NCBI GenBank assembly: GCA_035772785.1 | Contig: JAOCPU010000001.1 | Location: forward strand, 1,364,001-1,428,000 | Origin: Phlebiopsis flavidoalba | Taxonomy: Eukaryota; Basidiomycota; Agaricomycetes; Polyporales; Phanerochaetaceae | Direction of reading: 5' to 3' | DNA: 64,000 nucleotides | Shown here: piece after piece, positions 34,952-46,769 of the stretch | Layout of the letters: the number at the start of each line of letters is the position of its first letter | Position numbering within the stretch: position 1 is the stretch's first letter | Notes under the pieces: model-generated | The model's database searches: none | Told to the model about the DNA's origin: nothing | Seen by the model: only the letters and a program-made list of their open reading frames with translations | Position numbers and translations under genes: made by a program

Positions 34952-36706
34952 TCAAAGCAAGCGACAGCGAAACATTACGTGTAGTGAATACGAAGCGAAA
35001 GGCGAAGGGCAACGTAGAAGCAGTGACATGACCTCGCCTCCGTCTTTACTAGCTATTGATACCTTTCTTCTCAAGGTATGGTCTTGGTGGCTTCTTCGGT
35101 TGTGGCGGGGACTGGAACAAATATATATGTTTTGCGCCACTCGAAAGAGATGGCTTCTTGATTGTCTGGGGAATCCGCAACTTAGCTTAGCACCCCTAAT
35201 GATTAAAGCAGAAGGATCAAAGACGTACATACTCTTGTCGTCTCTACCAATTGTTTGTCAATGAGCCTGTCAACGGTCGTCTCCTTGCTTATAGTAATGT
35301 CGACTGCTTCACCGCCACAGACGGGACATTCTGGACGTTTCTCATGCTCGAAAGTAAACGAGTACACGCCATCTGTACCAATTAGCATGAAATAATTGTT
35401 CAGAAACGCAGCCGAGCTTGTAGCTATTTTGAAAGCTTCATTGCAGCATGAAGCTTGGGTAGACGTTAGAATATTTCATGAAAGAGCCGAACACAACGTA
35501 CGGCGATATTGCGTTGGTTGTTGAAAGCGATAGCAGGTATGATGTTTTTGACAACTCTTGTGTGAGAGACATGGCACACCCTCGATTTTAAACTCTTGTG
35601 CACGCGCCGATGCTGTCTTGTAGAGCCAGCCGATATGCTTCTAGGGTCGTCGTATCTGTCAAGTTCTTGATCGTCCATGATGAGTGCGCGATTTGTGATA
35701 TTGCATGATGTAAAGGCTCAAAGTATACTCATGAACGCGCGGGCCACTCAAGTACTGAGGCCCCACTCTAGCAGGTGTTCCGGCAGTCGAGGCGTATTTG
35801 CTATAGTACAAATAGGGAATTGCGGTAGCCGCTTGTTGAGCATCTCAAGGAGCATTCGTAGCACGACGAAATCGTGGGCAGAAGAATTGAAACGAGACCT
35901 GTCCCTTTGAAGACATTCGGCGGTAAACGTTACCTCCCCATAATAGATACACGATTTGATATCTGGGGGGTCCATCTTTACCTTCTGTGCCGCCGTCTGA
36001 TCAATGGTTTGAGACTCTCAGGATTTTTTCGGGTGGGATCTACCATATTCACTAGCGTGGCGTTAATCCACCGGCGTGCTTCGACGGAGTCAAGGCCACA
36101 AATGACAAGGTTGAACTGCAAATGTAATATTCCTCATCCTTGTCCTGAATCTTTCCGTAGTAACTACGGACAATGCGTAAGCATCATAAGATAGCAGCGA
36201 ACGTTTACTATACGGAGATACTTTGACCCCAGGGACGCGAGCCATGATGAAGTCGGCAGCGGGCGACAGTCGCTTTAGGCTTTCCTACACTATCCTTGGG
36301 TCTAGGATGCGTTGAGCTCATGCACAATAAAGCGGAAAGACAATGCGTCAGCGTACCTGAAGAGAAACTGTCTGTTCAGACAGGTTACTGATGTCCTATT
36401 AGTGTCCATGTCGACTCACATGGATGTCCTTGAAGCCGTAAGGACAGAGGCAAGCGTTCGCCTATGAGTCTCGCAGCCCCAAGAGCGCCTCACAGCACCA
36501 ATGATGCGGATTTTGGCACCTTGTGTTCTCAAAAAGTCGAATTCAACGCCTGAGTCCAAAAGATAAGCAGAGACACACAGAGCAGCAGGAAGATATGCCT
36601 GTTTCACAAGAATACATGGGACTTACTTACCCTCGCCCGCTAGGAGACGACTCATCTCCCCCGGGTACGCGGTCCGTGGTCATTGAGTCTCGGTCCAAAA
36701 TGTTTG
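34952..36706 (-). CDS. UBA3: NEDD8-activating enzyme E1 catalytic subunit (Uba3)
   Basis: Catalytic half of the heterodimeric E1 (with Ula1/AppBp1) that adenylates NEDD8/Rub1 and passes it to Ubc12, leading to cullin activation. On the minus strand: EFDFLRTQ, IRIIGA and the GGLGCE adenylation glycines (36,468-36,505), DIHV/DMDT residues with NRQFLF (about 36,370-36,430), VPGVKV (about 36,225), YYGKIQDKDEEYY (about 36,130-36,170), NLVICGLDSVEARRW (about 36,080), INATLVNMVDPTRKNPESLK (about 36,010-36,070), FPICTIANTPRLPEH (35,775-35,820), VKNIIPAIAFNNQRN (35,520-35,560), then MLIGTDGVYSFTFEHEKRPE and CPVCGGEAVDITISKETTVD (35,260-35,388) and the beta-grasp end with KKPSLSS. At the active-site cysteine (PEHC in homologues) the literal frame reads PEHLLEW, but the bases TGC are present one frame over. 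The start is approximate. Confidence 0.92.
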
Positions 36707-37086
36707 ATCGTACGTAGAGCATGGTATCGTCCTGACGCAATCTTGCGGGGATAAAATGCACCATTTCATGTCGTAGCACAGTATCGCAATCCTTTTGGCG
36801 TATATATGTACGAGTTGGAGGATCTCAAAGGTGAGGGAGGAGAAGGAAACGGCCCCGAGGACCGAATGAGTCGGATGCTGTGATCACGGGTTCACGCGTT
36901 AAATACGCGTTAGTTGTATGCGCGTCGCGTATATAATTTTATTAAAACGCCCGAGTCGGGAGCGCCCACTGTTTCGGCGCAGGAGTCGAGCGCGATTGGC
37001 TGCCGACTGACTGCCGTTTATACCTCTGAAACATATTACCCGTCTACGACTTTCTGTGTGCTAACCCGCCGTCCATACGCTCAGAA
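36707..37086. promoter_or_regulatory. shared upstream region of UBA3 and RCL1
   Basis: About 380 bp separating two divergent housekeeping genes. AT-rich patches near 36,795-36,810 and 36,930-36,950 could be core promoter elements, but no specific factor site is claimed. Being intergenic between opposite-strand starts, it should contain both promoters. Confidence 0.45.
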
Positions 37087-38620
37087 ATGGACACCAAACT
37101 CTTCTCTTGTGCTACACTTTTACGTGGCCATCCTTACCTTGCGGGCATCGCCTTCGTTCTGCTCTATTCATCAGCGGCGAAAAACCCTGTCCGCAAATTG
37201 ACAAAATTCACGCCTCCGACGACAAGCAACCCAGGTTGAGAGGTGTATGCGTCAATTTGACGTGTTGGTGAGGGTCAGTACCTATTCCTCACCAATAGGA
37301 CTACGAGGTCTAGCTTGTTAAGGCTTCTAGAAACGTGTGACAAATGGCACCGTCATTGAAATCTCGGTTACTGGTGCGTCTCGTTTGTTACTCTGCTAAG
37401 TGACCCTCGGCTCACTTCACTCCCAGGTCGGTACTGCGATTTTGTGAAGCGGGGTGGATCATTGGCAGGCACGGGTGAACATGTTGTTACATGAATGTCC
37501 TCGTATCTCGCTCGTTGGCTACTCTCCTCGAACCAGTAGAGTTGATGGCTCGCGCCCAGCCTTCGCAAAAAAATTTAACCGCTTACCAACTCATCCTAAG
37601 GGGCATCACGTCTGATGAAAAAGACCTGATCAGTATGTCGAAGGCCCTTCAATAGGTGCTTTAGCATAATCCTTGACCAGGAAGACCTCATCCGAAACAG
37701 TCACACTCCCGCACTTGCAATTGTTCGGTGTGTCCGAGGGTCTAGAGTTGCGAGTACGCTTCAGAATTTCAGTCCTGCAACCGCTGCCTCACAACATTGT
37801 AGATCAAAAAGCGCGGGAGTGCTCCACTAGGGGGTGGCGAAGTCCAATTCCTATGCCCTATCGTCAAACAAGTAAAAGACATCAATTTTCGTCGATCCCG
37901 GCAGAATAAAAACGGATCAGAGGCATTGCGTGCGTTCGCCAGTCATCAAAGACGTTCCATCCAAGTTAATTCTTCTATAGACCACGCTGTTCGTGTTAGC
38001 CTCAATTCTCCAACAACGCATGATCGAAGCAGCGAGATCTGTCCTCAACCGCTACATACCCGACATATATCTGTATTCTGATGTGTATAAGGCGAAGATA
38101 GGTGGGAAGTGGGTGTATAGTCAACACTGGTGACTTGCGATAATTAACGTGGCTCCAGGTCTCCGGCCTACGCGCACTCAGCCTATTGGCCGAAATCGAC
38201 AACAGGTGCGATGCACTCTGCCGAAGCAGTATCAGAACCTGGCGTCGCGCCAGAGGACATTGCGTTGACCGCCTCTCGCTCATTACTGTCAGAAGTGCGC
38301 AGGGGTGGCTGTGTCCGACAGGCAGCACCAGGTCCCTGGTGCTATTCCATGATGGTCGTGGGTAGTGAAGATGTTGGGAGGTGTAAAATGGGCGAGCCCA
38401 CACCTAGTGCGGAACGTATGTCCGAGTTCTACCCGATACCACGTTGCCGCAGCTGATTTTTTTGCTCAAGGATACAATTCCTCCGCGACCGTACATCAAA
38501 ACTTTCGGCACTTCGTTCAAGATTGTACCAAGTAACCCTGCAGATCCTCAGCATCGACGGAGCTGTTATTCTCGTTGCTATGGGACTGGCTACGTCAACG
38601 CCAACAGGACGCTTGCGTAG
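37087..38620 (+). CDS. RCL1: RNA 3'-terminal phosphate cyclase-like protein (Rcl1)
   Basis: Nucleolar Rcl1, known to act with Bms1 in 18S rRNA processing; it has the cyclase fold but is not a cyclase. The start at 37087 gives MDTKLFS, then LLRGHPYL-type residues, KIHASDD (shifted, 37,205), EKVTNGTVIEI-type residues (37,335-37,365), GEHVV, NLTAYQLILRGITSDEKDL (37,575-37,630), LPHLQLFGVSEGLELR (37,705-37,755), PPLGGGEVQFLCPIVKQVK (shifted, 37,825-37,880), AARSVLNRYIPDIYLYSDVY (38,030-38,085), HSAEAVSEPGVAPEDIALTA (38,214-38,273), GGCV, VVGSEDVGRCKMGEPTPS (38,358-38,410), ADFF, then GTGYVNANRTLA (shifted) with stop 38618-38620. Block order matches the family end to end. Numerous single-base insertions; several introns of about 50 bp. 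Confidence 0.92.
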
Positions 38621-41414
38621 AAGAGTCACTCTCTCATACGTTGTGGATGCTCAGGACCAGCCATGCCCGTCCTCTGTTCGGTCCGTCCCAATTGCTATCT
38701 ATAATAATCATGACACACGTCGCCAAAAGCGACATCGTCTCCTCCGCCACCTATGATACGAAAGCCACTGCTGCTCTAATGTGTTTGGCCAAATAACCTT
38801 ACCTCGAACTTCGTGCAGAGCTCGAGGGTCGGTGTGGTGTCTTCACCGTTAAGGAGTATGCGAAGATTTGGAGTGATACGGCGGGGCCAGGGGCTTTGTA
38901 GTGGTGGGCAAGGGGGATTCGACGGCGAGCGAGGGGCGAGGGTGTCGCGGGCCTCCTGCGAGATAGGTCATGACCGAGAGGCCGCCGCTAGAGTGTTCGC
39001 TATCCACAAGTCCGTCTACCAGACACTACATCTGTCGACATCTGCCCAATGTGCGAGGGGACGGCGGGTGTGGTCTGACTGGAGGTGCTGTCCGCGGGTG
39101 CTGTCGTCTAAAGTATTGCTATGACGTGATAGTGTTTGGCGATACTATCTGAGCGGTGGACCTCTGGTACCGTCAGATTAGTGGAAGGTGTCTCCATGCT
39201 TACTTACCACCGATCTCGGTTTTCGTAGCTGCTCGATGTGAAGACTCCGCTAGACTTGTTCTTGTCGCAATCGGTATCCCGGTGGATTTGTGGGTGGACG
39301 ACCAACTCATCGCGCCATCTGATACTAGACGGTCGGTACCAGGGATCCTGTAATCGTTGTGGTGCTTGATGGCTGCGGTCTAGTATGACTTGCGTCCAAC
39401 GTCGAAGCTGGGGAACTTATGACCGAGTTTTCAAGTGAAACCGCGCAGGTCCGATGATTAGAACTGGCCAGCGATGCACTATCGTCGCTCAAGGGAGCCC
39501 CTACGACAGACGAACCGTTCAGGCGGGCCATGAAGTTGAGACAAGAATGTTGACCCAACCTTGACGACGTGCCATAAACTAGTGAAACGGCGAACGTCGA
39601 TGCCTAACTCTTCAACATTATGTTGCTTGCAATTCCAGTTGAATATGGTAACTCCTGGTTTGAGTCTTGAATATAATGTAACGGATAGAATTTGTGGCCA
39701 GTCCGGCACGTCCCTATCTCGTAGTATCATGATTAGTACTAGGAAAGGGTTGCATAAATCAGGGCACTGTAACCATGGGTTTAGTGACGTAGGACGGGCC
39801 ACTACTCTTCTCGGACGTGTGGCTCGTCTGTCAAAGCCATTAGGACACTCTTGCGCAAAGTGTACATATTTCGAGTACTGAAATATGTCAATCATCATAA
39901 TGACTTGGTAATACCTTCACCATAATGAGAACATGACGATTCGAGGGGGCATCCTGAATAGGACTCACAATAGGTTGAGCCATAGCTTGACGCGTCATCT
40001 CAATGTCCACAGTCGGCGATCAGCCGTGCGATCCGTGCGACATGATTCGTGGCCGTCTATGTATGAGCACACCTAGCGGTGCGCTGGTCTTCAACATGTC
40101 ATAATTTCCATGAAAGGTGCGGTGGGTTTTTACCTTTGCTATTGTAAGTCCCAATTGGGTTCTAAATTCGTTTCGTTAAGTTTTGATAGAGGAGAAAGCC
40201 AACGGAACCTGCCAGTCCTTCACCGGAGGTGGATTTCGGGTAGAATGGAAATATCTTGAGGTCAATCGCATTCGACTCATCTATATGGATCGATGTTGTT
40301 TCAGAGTAGGAATTTAGATCCATTCATATAGCTGCCTCCAATATAGAGTGGATTTGCTGCGAAGGCTATCTGACCGGACAAAGAAAGCGAATTCTTCCCT
40401 GCGGTCGATAAGCTATAGCTGTCAATCGTACCAAGGCAACGACTGACCTCACACGACTTTCAACACGAAGAAACGCGGCAAGCCTTCCGAACAATGGGTT
40501 CATAACAACTGAGGTCCGCGTTCCGGTCAAACACGAAGCATAAATTATACCGAAAGTAGTTCCGCCTGTAATTTTCCCTTTTAGTTCCACAGGGAAACCC
40601 AATGATTCTATGGTTTCGAGGTTGCAAACTTCACAATGCGACCACACAGCGCGCTCGGAGGAATGATGTATTTCGGAGACGTCCATCAAAGTTGAAGAGA
40701 AACCGCGCGGGCGTCCGCGCTTTTGAGGAGACGGAAACAGGGGTCGCTTCCCCTATCCTTGAGGGCACAGTGACGAGAGAGCGAGATATGCTGCCATAAG
40801 AGCGAACGAAACATCTTGCTACCGTATTGAATGGCCCCGGGGTCGGCGTTGTTAGGCGACGTGGTGTGAAAAGGCTTCCGGCGGTACGACAGACACGACG
40901 GTGGAGGTGCCCGAGTGCTGTCCAGCAATGAGAAATGTCCTTCGTGGGACTTGATCGACAATCATGGGGCCCTGGTGCTCATCAATACGCATAGAAGACA
41001 GACTCTAGTGCGGGTGTAAAAAGACGGATTGCTAGTCGGTCATCATGCTCAGCCTGACACTATGAAGCCCGTCCGCAATGGCACCTACCTAGAGAGTGGT
41101 CATGAGTGGAAGGTCGAGCTGACCAGATGTGCTGAAATGAAACCATATATACTTTACTGGCCTGCGAACGTGCAACTATCACCACGGATCGTGAACTAGA
41201 AGCCTTCGTCGAGAATGGGCAGCGCTTTCCCACTTCGACTTCGAACTGCGGCGGTGGTTGCGTGATGTATTGATGCGGCCATCACAACTCTATTAGGGCG
41301 TGGGATGACATGCTCCACTCCATTGTCCTTCGCGTCTCGCTACTAGTAGCTGGTCCAGCTGCGTTCCGTTCTCGAACCTTTCTCACCACAGTCATCAGGT
41401 CGTCGCGACTTTCC
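38621..41414. other. 2.8 kb unassigned region between RCL1 and OGG1
   Basis: No gene named. Minus-strand fragments with protein character: NVEELGIDVRRFTSLWHVVK (about 39,562-39,621), VCNLETIESLGFPVELKGKI (about 40,570-40,630) and RTFLIAGQHSGTSTVVSVVP (shifted, about 40,880-40,940). A plus-strand fragment near 38,818-38,870 includes VFTVKEYAKIWSDT. These suggest one or two additional spliced genes that the frame breaks hide. Confidence 0.35.
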
Positions 41415-43016
41415 ATGGCTCGCTTGGCTTCTCCCACTTCCGGCTTCCGATCACTACCCTCTTCCTTTGGCCCAGCTTTCCTTAGCCGCAGTGCTACTAA
41501 TGCGGAACAGTCGTTCAGGAGTGGTCGGTGTTTCCTCTGGCCCCCGTCATTGCTGACACATAGCGGTGACGGTCTCTCCTTCACATGAATACCGGTTCTG
41601 TCTTCAAGACCGTTGTAGTGTGCCTTCGTCAAACGCCAGAAGCACTATGGTATCGCTCGGTTTTCCCATGATAGCAAGTCTGCCACCAGACGAGGATGCG
41701 AGCGAAGCACAACCCTAACTTGGATTAAGGACTACTTTCAATTAGACGTTGACCTTATCAATCTCTACGAAGAGTGGAGTACTCGTGACGCAGTTTTCAG
41801 CAAGTTGCGACACAGGTTTCAGCGGCATACGAATACAATTGCTCAGACAAGATCCCTTTGAGTGCTTATTGTCGTGCGTAACTGAACACTATATGTCACG
41901 ACAATACTGATTTCTGCAGATTTATTTGCTCGTCTAATAACAACATCAAGCGTATCACGAAGATGGTCCGGTCGCTCTGGCACTGAATACTCTCCGGCTC
42001 TCTCCTCTCGTTGCCTTCCTCCGGATGATGCTATCGAGGGATTCGAGGAGGAGGAGAGCTATCAACGCCCATTTCCTCCTCCCTCTGTTTTGGCCGCGGA
42101 AGATGTGCAACAAATTACGGCAAGCTAAGGATTCGGTTTTATCGGCGCAAATTTCATTCAGAAGACGGCAAAAATGTTGGTCGACAATCACGGTGGCCCA
42201 ACCAAATACCTGGTGTCCGTCCTGAGCCCGCAGCAGGCGTGGCTTCAGACCCTCAGAAAGATGGACACAGCGGGCGGATGCTAGAACTGAGCTCCTGAAA
42301 ACTCATGGGTGTCGGCCGTAAGGTTGCAGATTGTATACTTCTGATGGAGTCTGGACAAGGTTCGTGTCGTGCTTTACATGCATTGCATGAACTAACGCGA
42401 CACGCCAGCGCGAGGTTGTACCTGTTGGACACACACGTACATGACATTGCAAAGAAACATTATGGTCTTTCTGGAAGCAAGGCGAAAGACCAATATGACA
42501 CCACAACTCTATGATCTAGTGAACGCTAAACTGGCTGGGGGTATGGGGAGCATTACGCAGGATGGGCCCATTCTGTGAGTCAGGTAACCTAATACAGCAC
42601 TCAGCCTATTCTAACATCTTGCCTAACGCTGCAGGTACTCTTCACGTCGGATCTAAAGGCCTTCGCGACGTACGGACTTTCACCAACGACGTCCGTCTGA
42701 ACCTTCCACCGGCGATGTTGGGGACACCAATTCATCAAACTAGTCAGCTGCTGGCAGCAACGTAATCTCTTCACCTGCTCTCCCAAGAAACGCCCGCAAG
42801 GTGGAAGAGACTATAGAGTATGAGTCACAGACGTTGTCCATAAACAAAGAGTGAAGGAGAAGAAATCACTTCTTGCCGAAAGGGTTAAACAGAGACGTAG
42901 GATCACTAAAACTCGCTCTCGATCTCGCCGCGATGACATGCCTCAACTCGACATCATACTATCAAGCTTTCCTCCTTATGTTGCTAGCGGCTCAATGTTT
43001 GCATGGTTGCAAGACT
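41415..43016 (+). CDS. OGG1: 8-oxoguanine DNA glycosylase/AP lyase (Ogg1)
   Basis: Bifunctional base-excision-repair glycosylase of the HhH-GPD family that removes 8-oxoG opposite C. The start at 41415 gives MARLASPTSGFRSLP. N-domain blocks: LSLAAVL (shifted), GQSFRW-type residues (41,508-41,535), EYRFCLQDR (shifted), VCLRQTPEALWYRS (41,615-41,660), DYFQLDVDLINLYEEWSTRD (41,731-41,790), RQDPFECLLS (41,840-41,870), CSSNNNIKRITKMVRS (41,930-41,975). HhH-GPD: GVGRKVADC at 42308-42334 with the nucleophile lysine codon at 42320-42322, and the catalytic aspartate in VDTHVHD at 42428-42430 after an extra G. Then AKKHYGLSGS, QLYDLVNAKLAG and LFTSDLKAF (42,636-42,665). A basic tail (EKKSLLAERVK, KTRSRSRRDD; 42,855-42,940) resembles a nuclear signal. 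The 3' end is approximate. Confidence 0.92.
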
Positions 43017-43370
43017 GATTTTCTATATAACCTGGCTGTGTAATCAACCTCAGTATCATAACATTTATAATCTACACTATCCAAACAGCACAGCAAGAGC
43101 GAATCGTAACTAGTCGTGCTGAAGATCTCCATCCATCAGTGGTCGTGTCGCAGGGGTAGTAGATACAAGCAGAGCAGGAAGGTGTCGCAGAACGGAAAAA
43201 TAGGAAGATGAGCAACAAGATGGAAGCAGAACGGAGGGGGATGGTGTGATACAGCGCTGTCCGAAAGGAACGTAAGATCATGAAAGAGTGAAAATGTCCG
43301 GCATCAGCAGACAGTCGTAAGAATCGTTAAACACCCATTGCACACACATGACACTGACGCAGTCAGTGGT

Positions 43371-44934
43371 TTACCAGCCGAACCAGCTGTGGGGGCTCCT
43401 GCGAGGAGGGCGAGGTACCCGACGAGCTTCGTATACTTCCGCCTCTTCCTCCTCAACTTCTTCAACAACCGAGGGAGGAGCCTGAACGACTTCCTCGACG
43501 AACCTCTCAACGCTGGTGGTGCGGGGAATGGAGGAGTCCGCAGATTGCTTCGACAGAAAGACGCTGGAAAACCTAGGGAGACGGGGATGAAGCGACGATA
43601 AACAGTATTTTGGCAGGATAGCATTCGGGACGGTAACAGTTTTTTTGTGGGATTAGGGTTCGGTGTGTGTGCTGATGTGAATGTGACTGTTTGTACCTCG
43701 TGGTCGCAATGTTCGATGGTGGTTTCACGGGTCACAGATGAGAGGGGGAGGAAGAAGCTTCAAACTGAGGGACACGGGCATATTGGACCTGTGAAAGTAG
43801 AAGAGAGAGTCAGTTACACAGCGCTGTTGCTCGAACAAGATGATACAATGAATGTGGTGAGGACGGGCCAGGCTGCTGTCACCGGCCTATGTGACGATCG
43901 GTGCACTGTGTCACGTGGACGCGTCAAATGGGCGCAGCAGACACCTACTGGTCGCCCAGCCTCAGGAGGACGAGGGGGACAGAGAGCAAGGAACCGTATC
44001 CCCCAAGCCCTGCGACGAAGGGAGGGTAGGGGACGTAAGAATACTGAACTGTACATTGTGAGAATCATGCAAGGAAATGAAGTTGGCGGTGTCGTCCCCC
44101 TTCGTCCACTCAGAGCTCAGGACGGTACTGAGGGAGGCGTTTTGTACGTCCTTGGGTCTCCGCTTAGGGCTGGCAGGTTCGTAGTAAACCTCCTCCTCAA
44201 CTGTGGGTTCGTCCGCGTTGAGGACGCTATCAAGAGAGATCCGTCAGAGGATATTATACTCTACATAACGTCTGTACTTACACGAGCTGTTCCATGATCC
44301 AGTTCTCGCGACGCGACGCGTCGTGTTCACGGCGGTTGACAGCTTCTTCACGGCGGCTGATCTCTCGTTCGCGCTCGGCGATCTTCAGCTCACGATCCAA
44401 AATATCCATCAGCACGAATACGCGCTTGATCCCCCACCATCCGAATCATGGGAGGATGTAAGCGCGATTCCTCCTTGACGACTTCCTTAATCACAGTGTG
44501 AGCGGGAAGGGCGGGAAGAGTTGCCCGTGACCGTAGCGGTAGCCGTGACCTTCTCGGGGGCGGGGCAAGCAGGGCATTGGGGGGTTTGAAGAACGCCCCC
44601 GGGGGCACCTGCCAGGATTTCGGCAACTCGCGACGTGCCACCTCCGCCTCACGCGTAGCGACATTGCTCTCGCGAGCAACGAGCGCTTGAGAGCGCTTTG
44701 GAGTGAGGATGCCCAAACGCCGGTCGCGTTGGGGTCGGCGGGATTACCGGATACAGCTCCGGAGGAAGGCAGGGTAAGCATAACGGCGAGGACGGCGAGA
44801 ACCAGTGAAAGGACAAGAAGAAGAGTGGTAGATGAGATGGTACGGTGATGGCGGTGGCGAGAAGAACGTTCGCTGCGTTCGCGTTCGCGCTCACGCTCAC
44901 GCTCTCTTTGGGAGGAAGATGAGGGTTGGGCCAT
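43371..44934 (-). CDS. single-pass membrane protein with charged coiled coil
   Basis: Family not recognised. The minus-strand start at 44932-44934 gives MAQPSSSSQRERERERERER, a highly charged cytosolic-type N-terminus, then SSRHRHHRTISST and one hydrophobic segment TLLLVLSLVLAVLAVMLTL (about 44,770-44,830). A coiled coil rich in repeats such as ESNVATREAEVARREAEIL (shifted) and ELKIAERERE (44,360-44,660) follows. The putative C-terminal part is acidic (VEEVEEEEAEVYEARRVPRP) and ends SPHSWFGW with stop 43371-43373. The middle (43,640-44,290) is poorly defined, and two genes or a long intron cannot be excluded. A 216-codon plus-strand frame over that middle is treated as a shadow. The topology suggests an organelle-surface or nuclear-envelope protein, by inference only. 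Confidence 0.5.
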
Positions 44935-45560
44935 CCTGACGCTGACGGAGTTCGAGGGCGACAAGGAAGTGGTGTGAGTACGGGATCTGTGTAAGGACGC
45001 TATGGTGGCGAACGGTTAGGAGGGAAAAGATATCACAGGAGTTGAGGTTGGGCGTTAAATCAAGCAGGTCGTAGAAATTTGGACGTGAGAGAGAAAAAGC
45101 GAGAAGGACAATGGGGGTTGGGGACAGAGCAGGAAGTTGAACCATCCGCGAGTTCAACTATTCAACTTTGTATCTATTTGTACACCAAAACCCAACCCTA
45201 ACACGTGGAGCTTTCGCTGTGCACAATAGACGTAATTTAGGGTTGTCTTTATCGGAGTTTTTTGCTCTGCACCATGCGATGGCAACCGTTCTCGGTCGGT
45301 ACACTTCGGTGCGACGTTTTGTCGCGAATCCAAACCGGGTCTCCCAAGACGCCCATCTTGAGACGCTCTTGAGACCATCTCGGGTTGCCCTTGGGAGGAC
45401 TTGCGATATCAATTGTGATATTACAAGCGCGCCTGATAATCCCGATCTGGGGACTGTGTCTCGCGAGACCAAGAGTTGGCGCGCAAGACCCTGATGGGAC
45501 ACCCCCCAACGCATCGCAAGAACCACTCACGTCTCCCAAGACAGGGACTCCGTGCACCTG

Positions 45561-45591
45561 GATGCGTCAAACGGGGGTGTCCTGACGCATC
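45561..45591. repeat. perfect 9-bp inverted repeat
   Basis: GATGCGTCA at 45561-45569 is mirrored by TGACGCATC at 45583-45591 with a 13-base spacer, a short hairpin inside the repeat-like block. Confidence 0.75.
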
Positions 45592-45650
45592 TCGGGCTTA
45601 GCCGAGCGTTCGAGAACAAGCGCACCGGAAACGAACCAAGTCCAACTTCA

Positions 45651-45675
45651 ACCACCACCACCACCACCACCACCA
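45651..45675 (+). repeat. CCA microsatellite
   Basis: About eight uninterrupted CCA units, outside any called gene. Confidence 0.9.
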
Positions 45676-46769
45676 TCTTCCCCTCCTACCGCTCTCTCCC
45701 ACTGCTCCCACAACCATACCGTCTTCGTTGAGTCTGTCGGGCTGTGTAGGCAGGCATGCGCATGCCCGCTTGCACAGCCTGCGGGTTCATTTGCACTAAC
45801 CACTCTTGTCGGCACTTGGCCCTCGCAAAACGAAGGTTCGAACGCGCCGCCCCTAGCCAGCACGAAAGTACGAGTACCTCTATAATAACCACAAGACGCG
45901 ATCGTTATCGTTCTCTAAACAACAATAGGTTTGTCAGATACGATTCCAACCCCCCCAAGCATTGATATCACCCTCCGCTGGTCGCGTGTGACTATTAATG
46001 CAGCGGTGCACGCTGGAAACAGCTCCATGAGTAGAGCTCAAGGTACCCAGTAAGTCATGTCATCATCTCTTGCTATGGGGGATTACTGTCTATTAATCAT
46101 ACAACTTTCACAGCATTGATGATCTATGGTACACGCCGTGAATGTACATATGACGGCCTTAGAAGTGTGGGTCCATTATGTCATGGGCAGCTGGGCTGGC
46201 TGGGCCAGTCGCTTAGTGGTAGAGGTAATACAATAGTAGTAGTACAAACTGTAGATTAATTTACAATATATCACCCCATTGTAACATTGTCCCAACCCTG
46301 TCTGTGAGTGAGAATTATGAAGAAAAAAAGGGAAAACAAAAGTATAAAGACACGCGTGGGGAGGGGCGAGCAAGCTGTCTCGAGGAATGCACTGGGACCC
46401 TGGACGCCCCGCGTCTCGAGGACCGTCTTGGGGGATTTGGCGGGAAATCTTGGGATGATGGGAGCCCATCTCCCAAATGAAACGCTTTTTTCTCGGGATG
46501 TCTTGGGATTCCACTCCGGCGTCTTTATGTCTTGAATTGTCTCCCAAGGTCTCGTGATACGCCCAGGGGTTTCGCGACATTGTGTCACGCCAGTGTTACG
46601 TTGACGTCACGCTAATGTGCTCGTGACCGTGACATGATCGTGGGACGCGCCCTGGTGTCACGACTCGGACGCGAAACTTGAGCCTGAGGGCACGCGCAGC
46701 GTCTCAGCTCTGTAGACTGTAGTGGCTCGTCGCCACTCCATCCCACCTCTTCACCTCACACACCGCACC

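Larger units (their letters stand above)
45158..46640. repeat. repeat-like intergenic DNA with CTCCCAAG/CTTGGGA words
   Basis: Two blocks (about 45,330-45,600 and 46,370-46,620) share the word CTCCCAAG or its complement at least seven times, for example at 45,341, 45,390, 45,532, 46,428, 46,448, 46,501 and 46,541. Between them are a CCA microsatellite and AT-richer DNA. No coding domain is seen. A degraded non-autonomous element is possible, but no terminal repeats or target duplication could be shown. Confidence 0.4.

Noticed and set aside
43647..44297. Plus-strand open frame of 216 codons
   Set aside because: It lies opposite the middle of the minus-strand membrane/coiled-coil gene, is Arg/Gly/Val-rich without a domain, and has no plausible exon neighbours; more likely an antisense shadow.
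45830..45845. GGTTCGAAC string as a Pol III B-box
   Set aside because: Only the 9-base core matches and no A-box is found at a proper distance.
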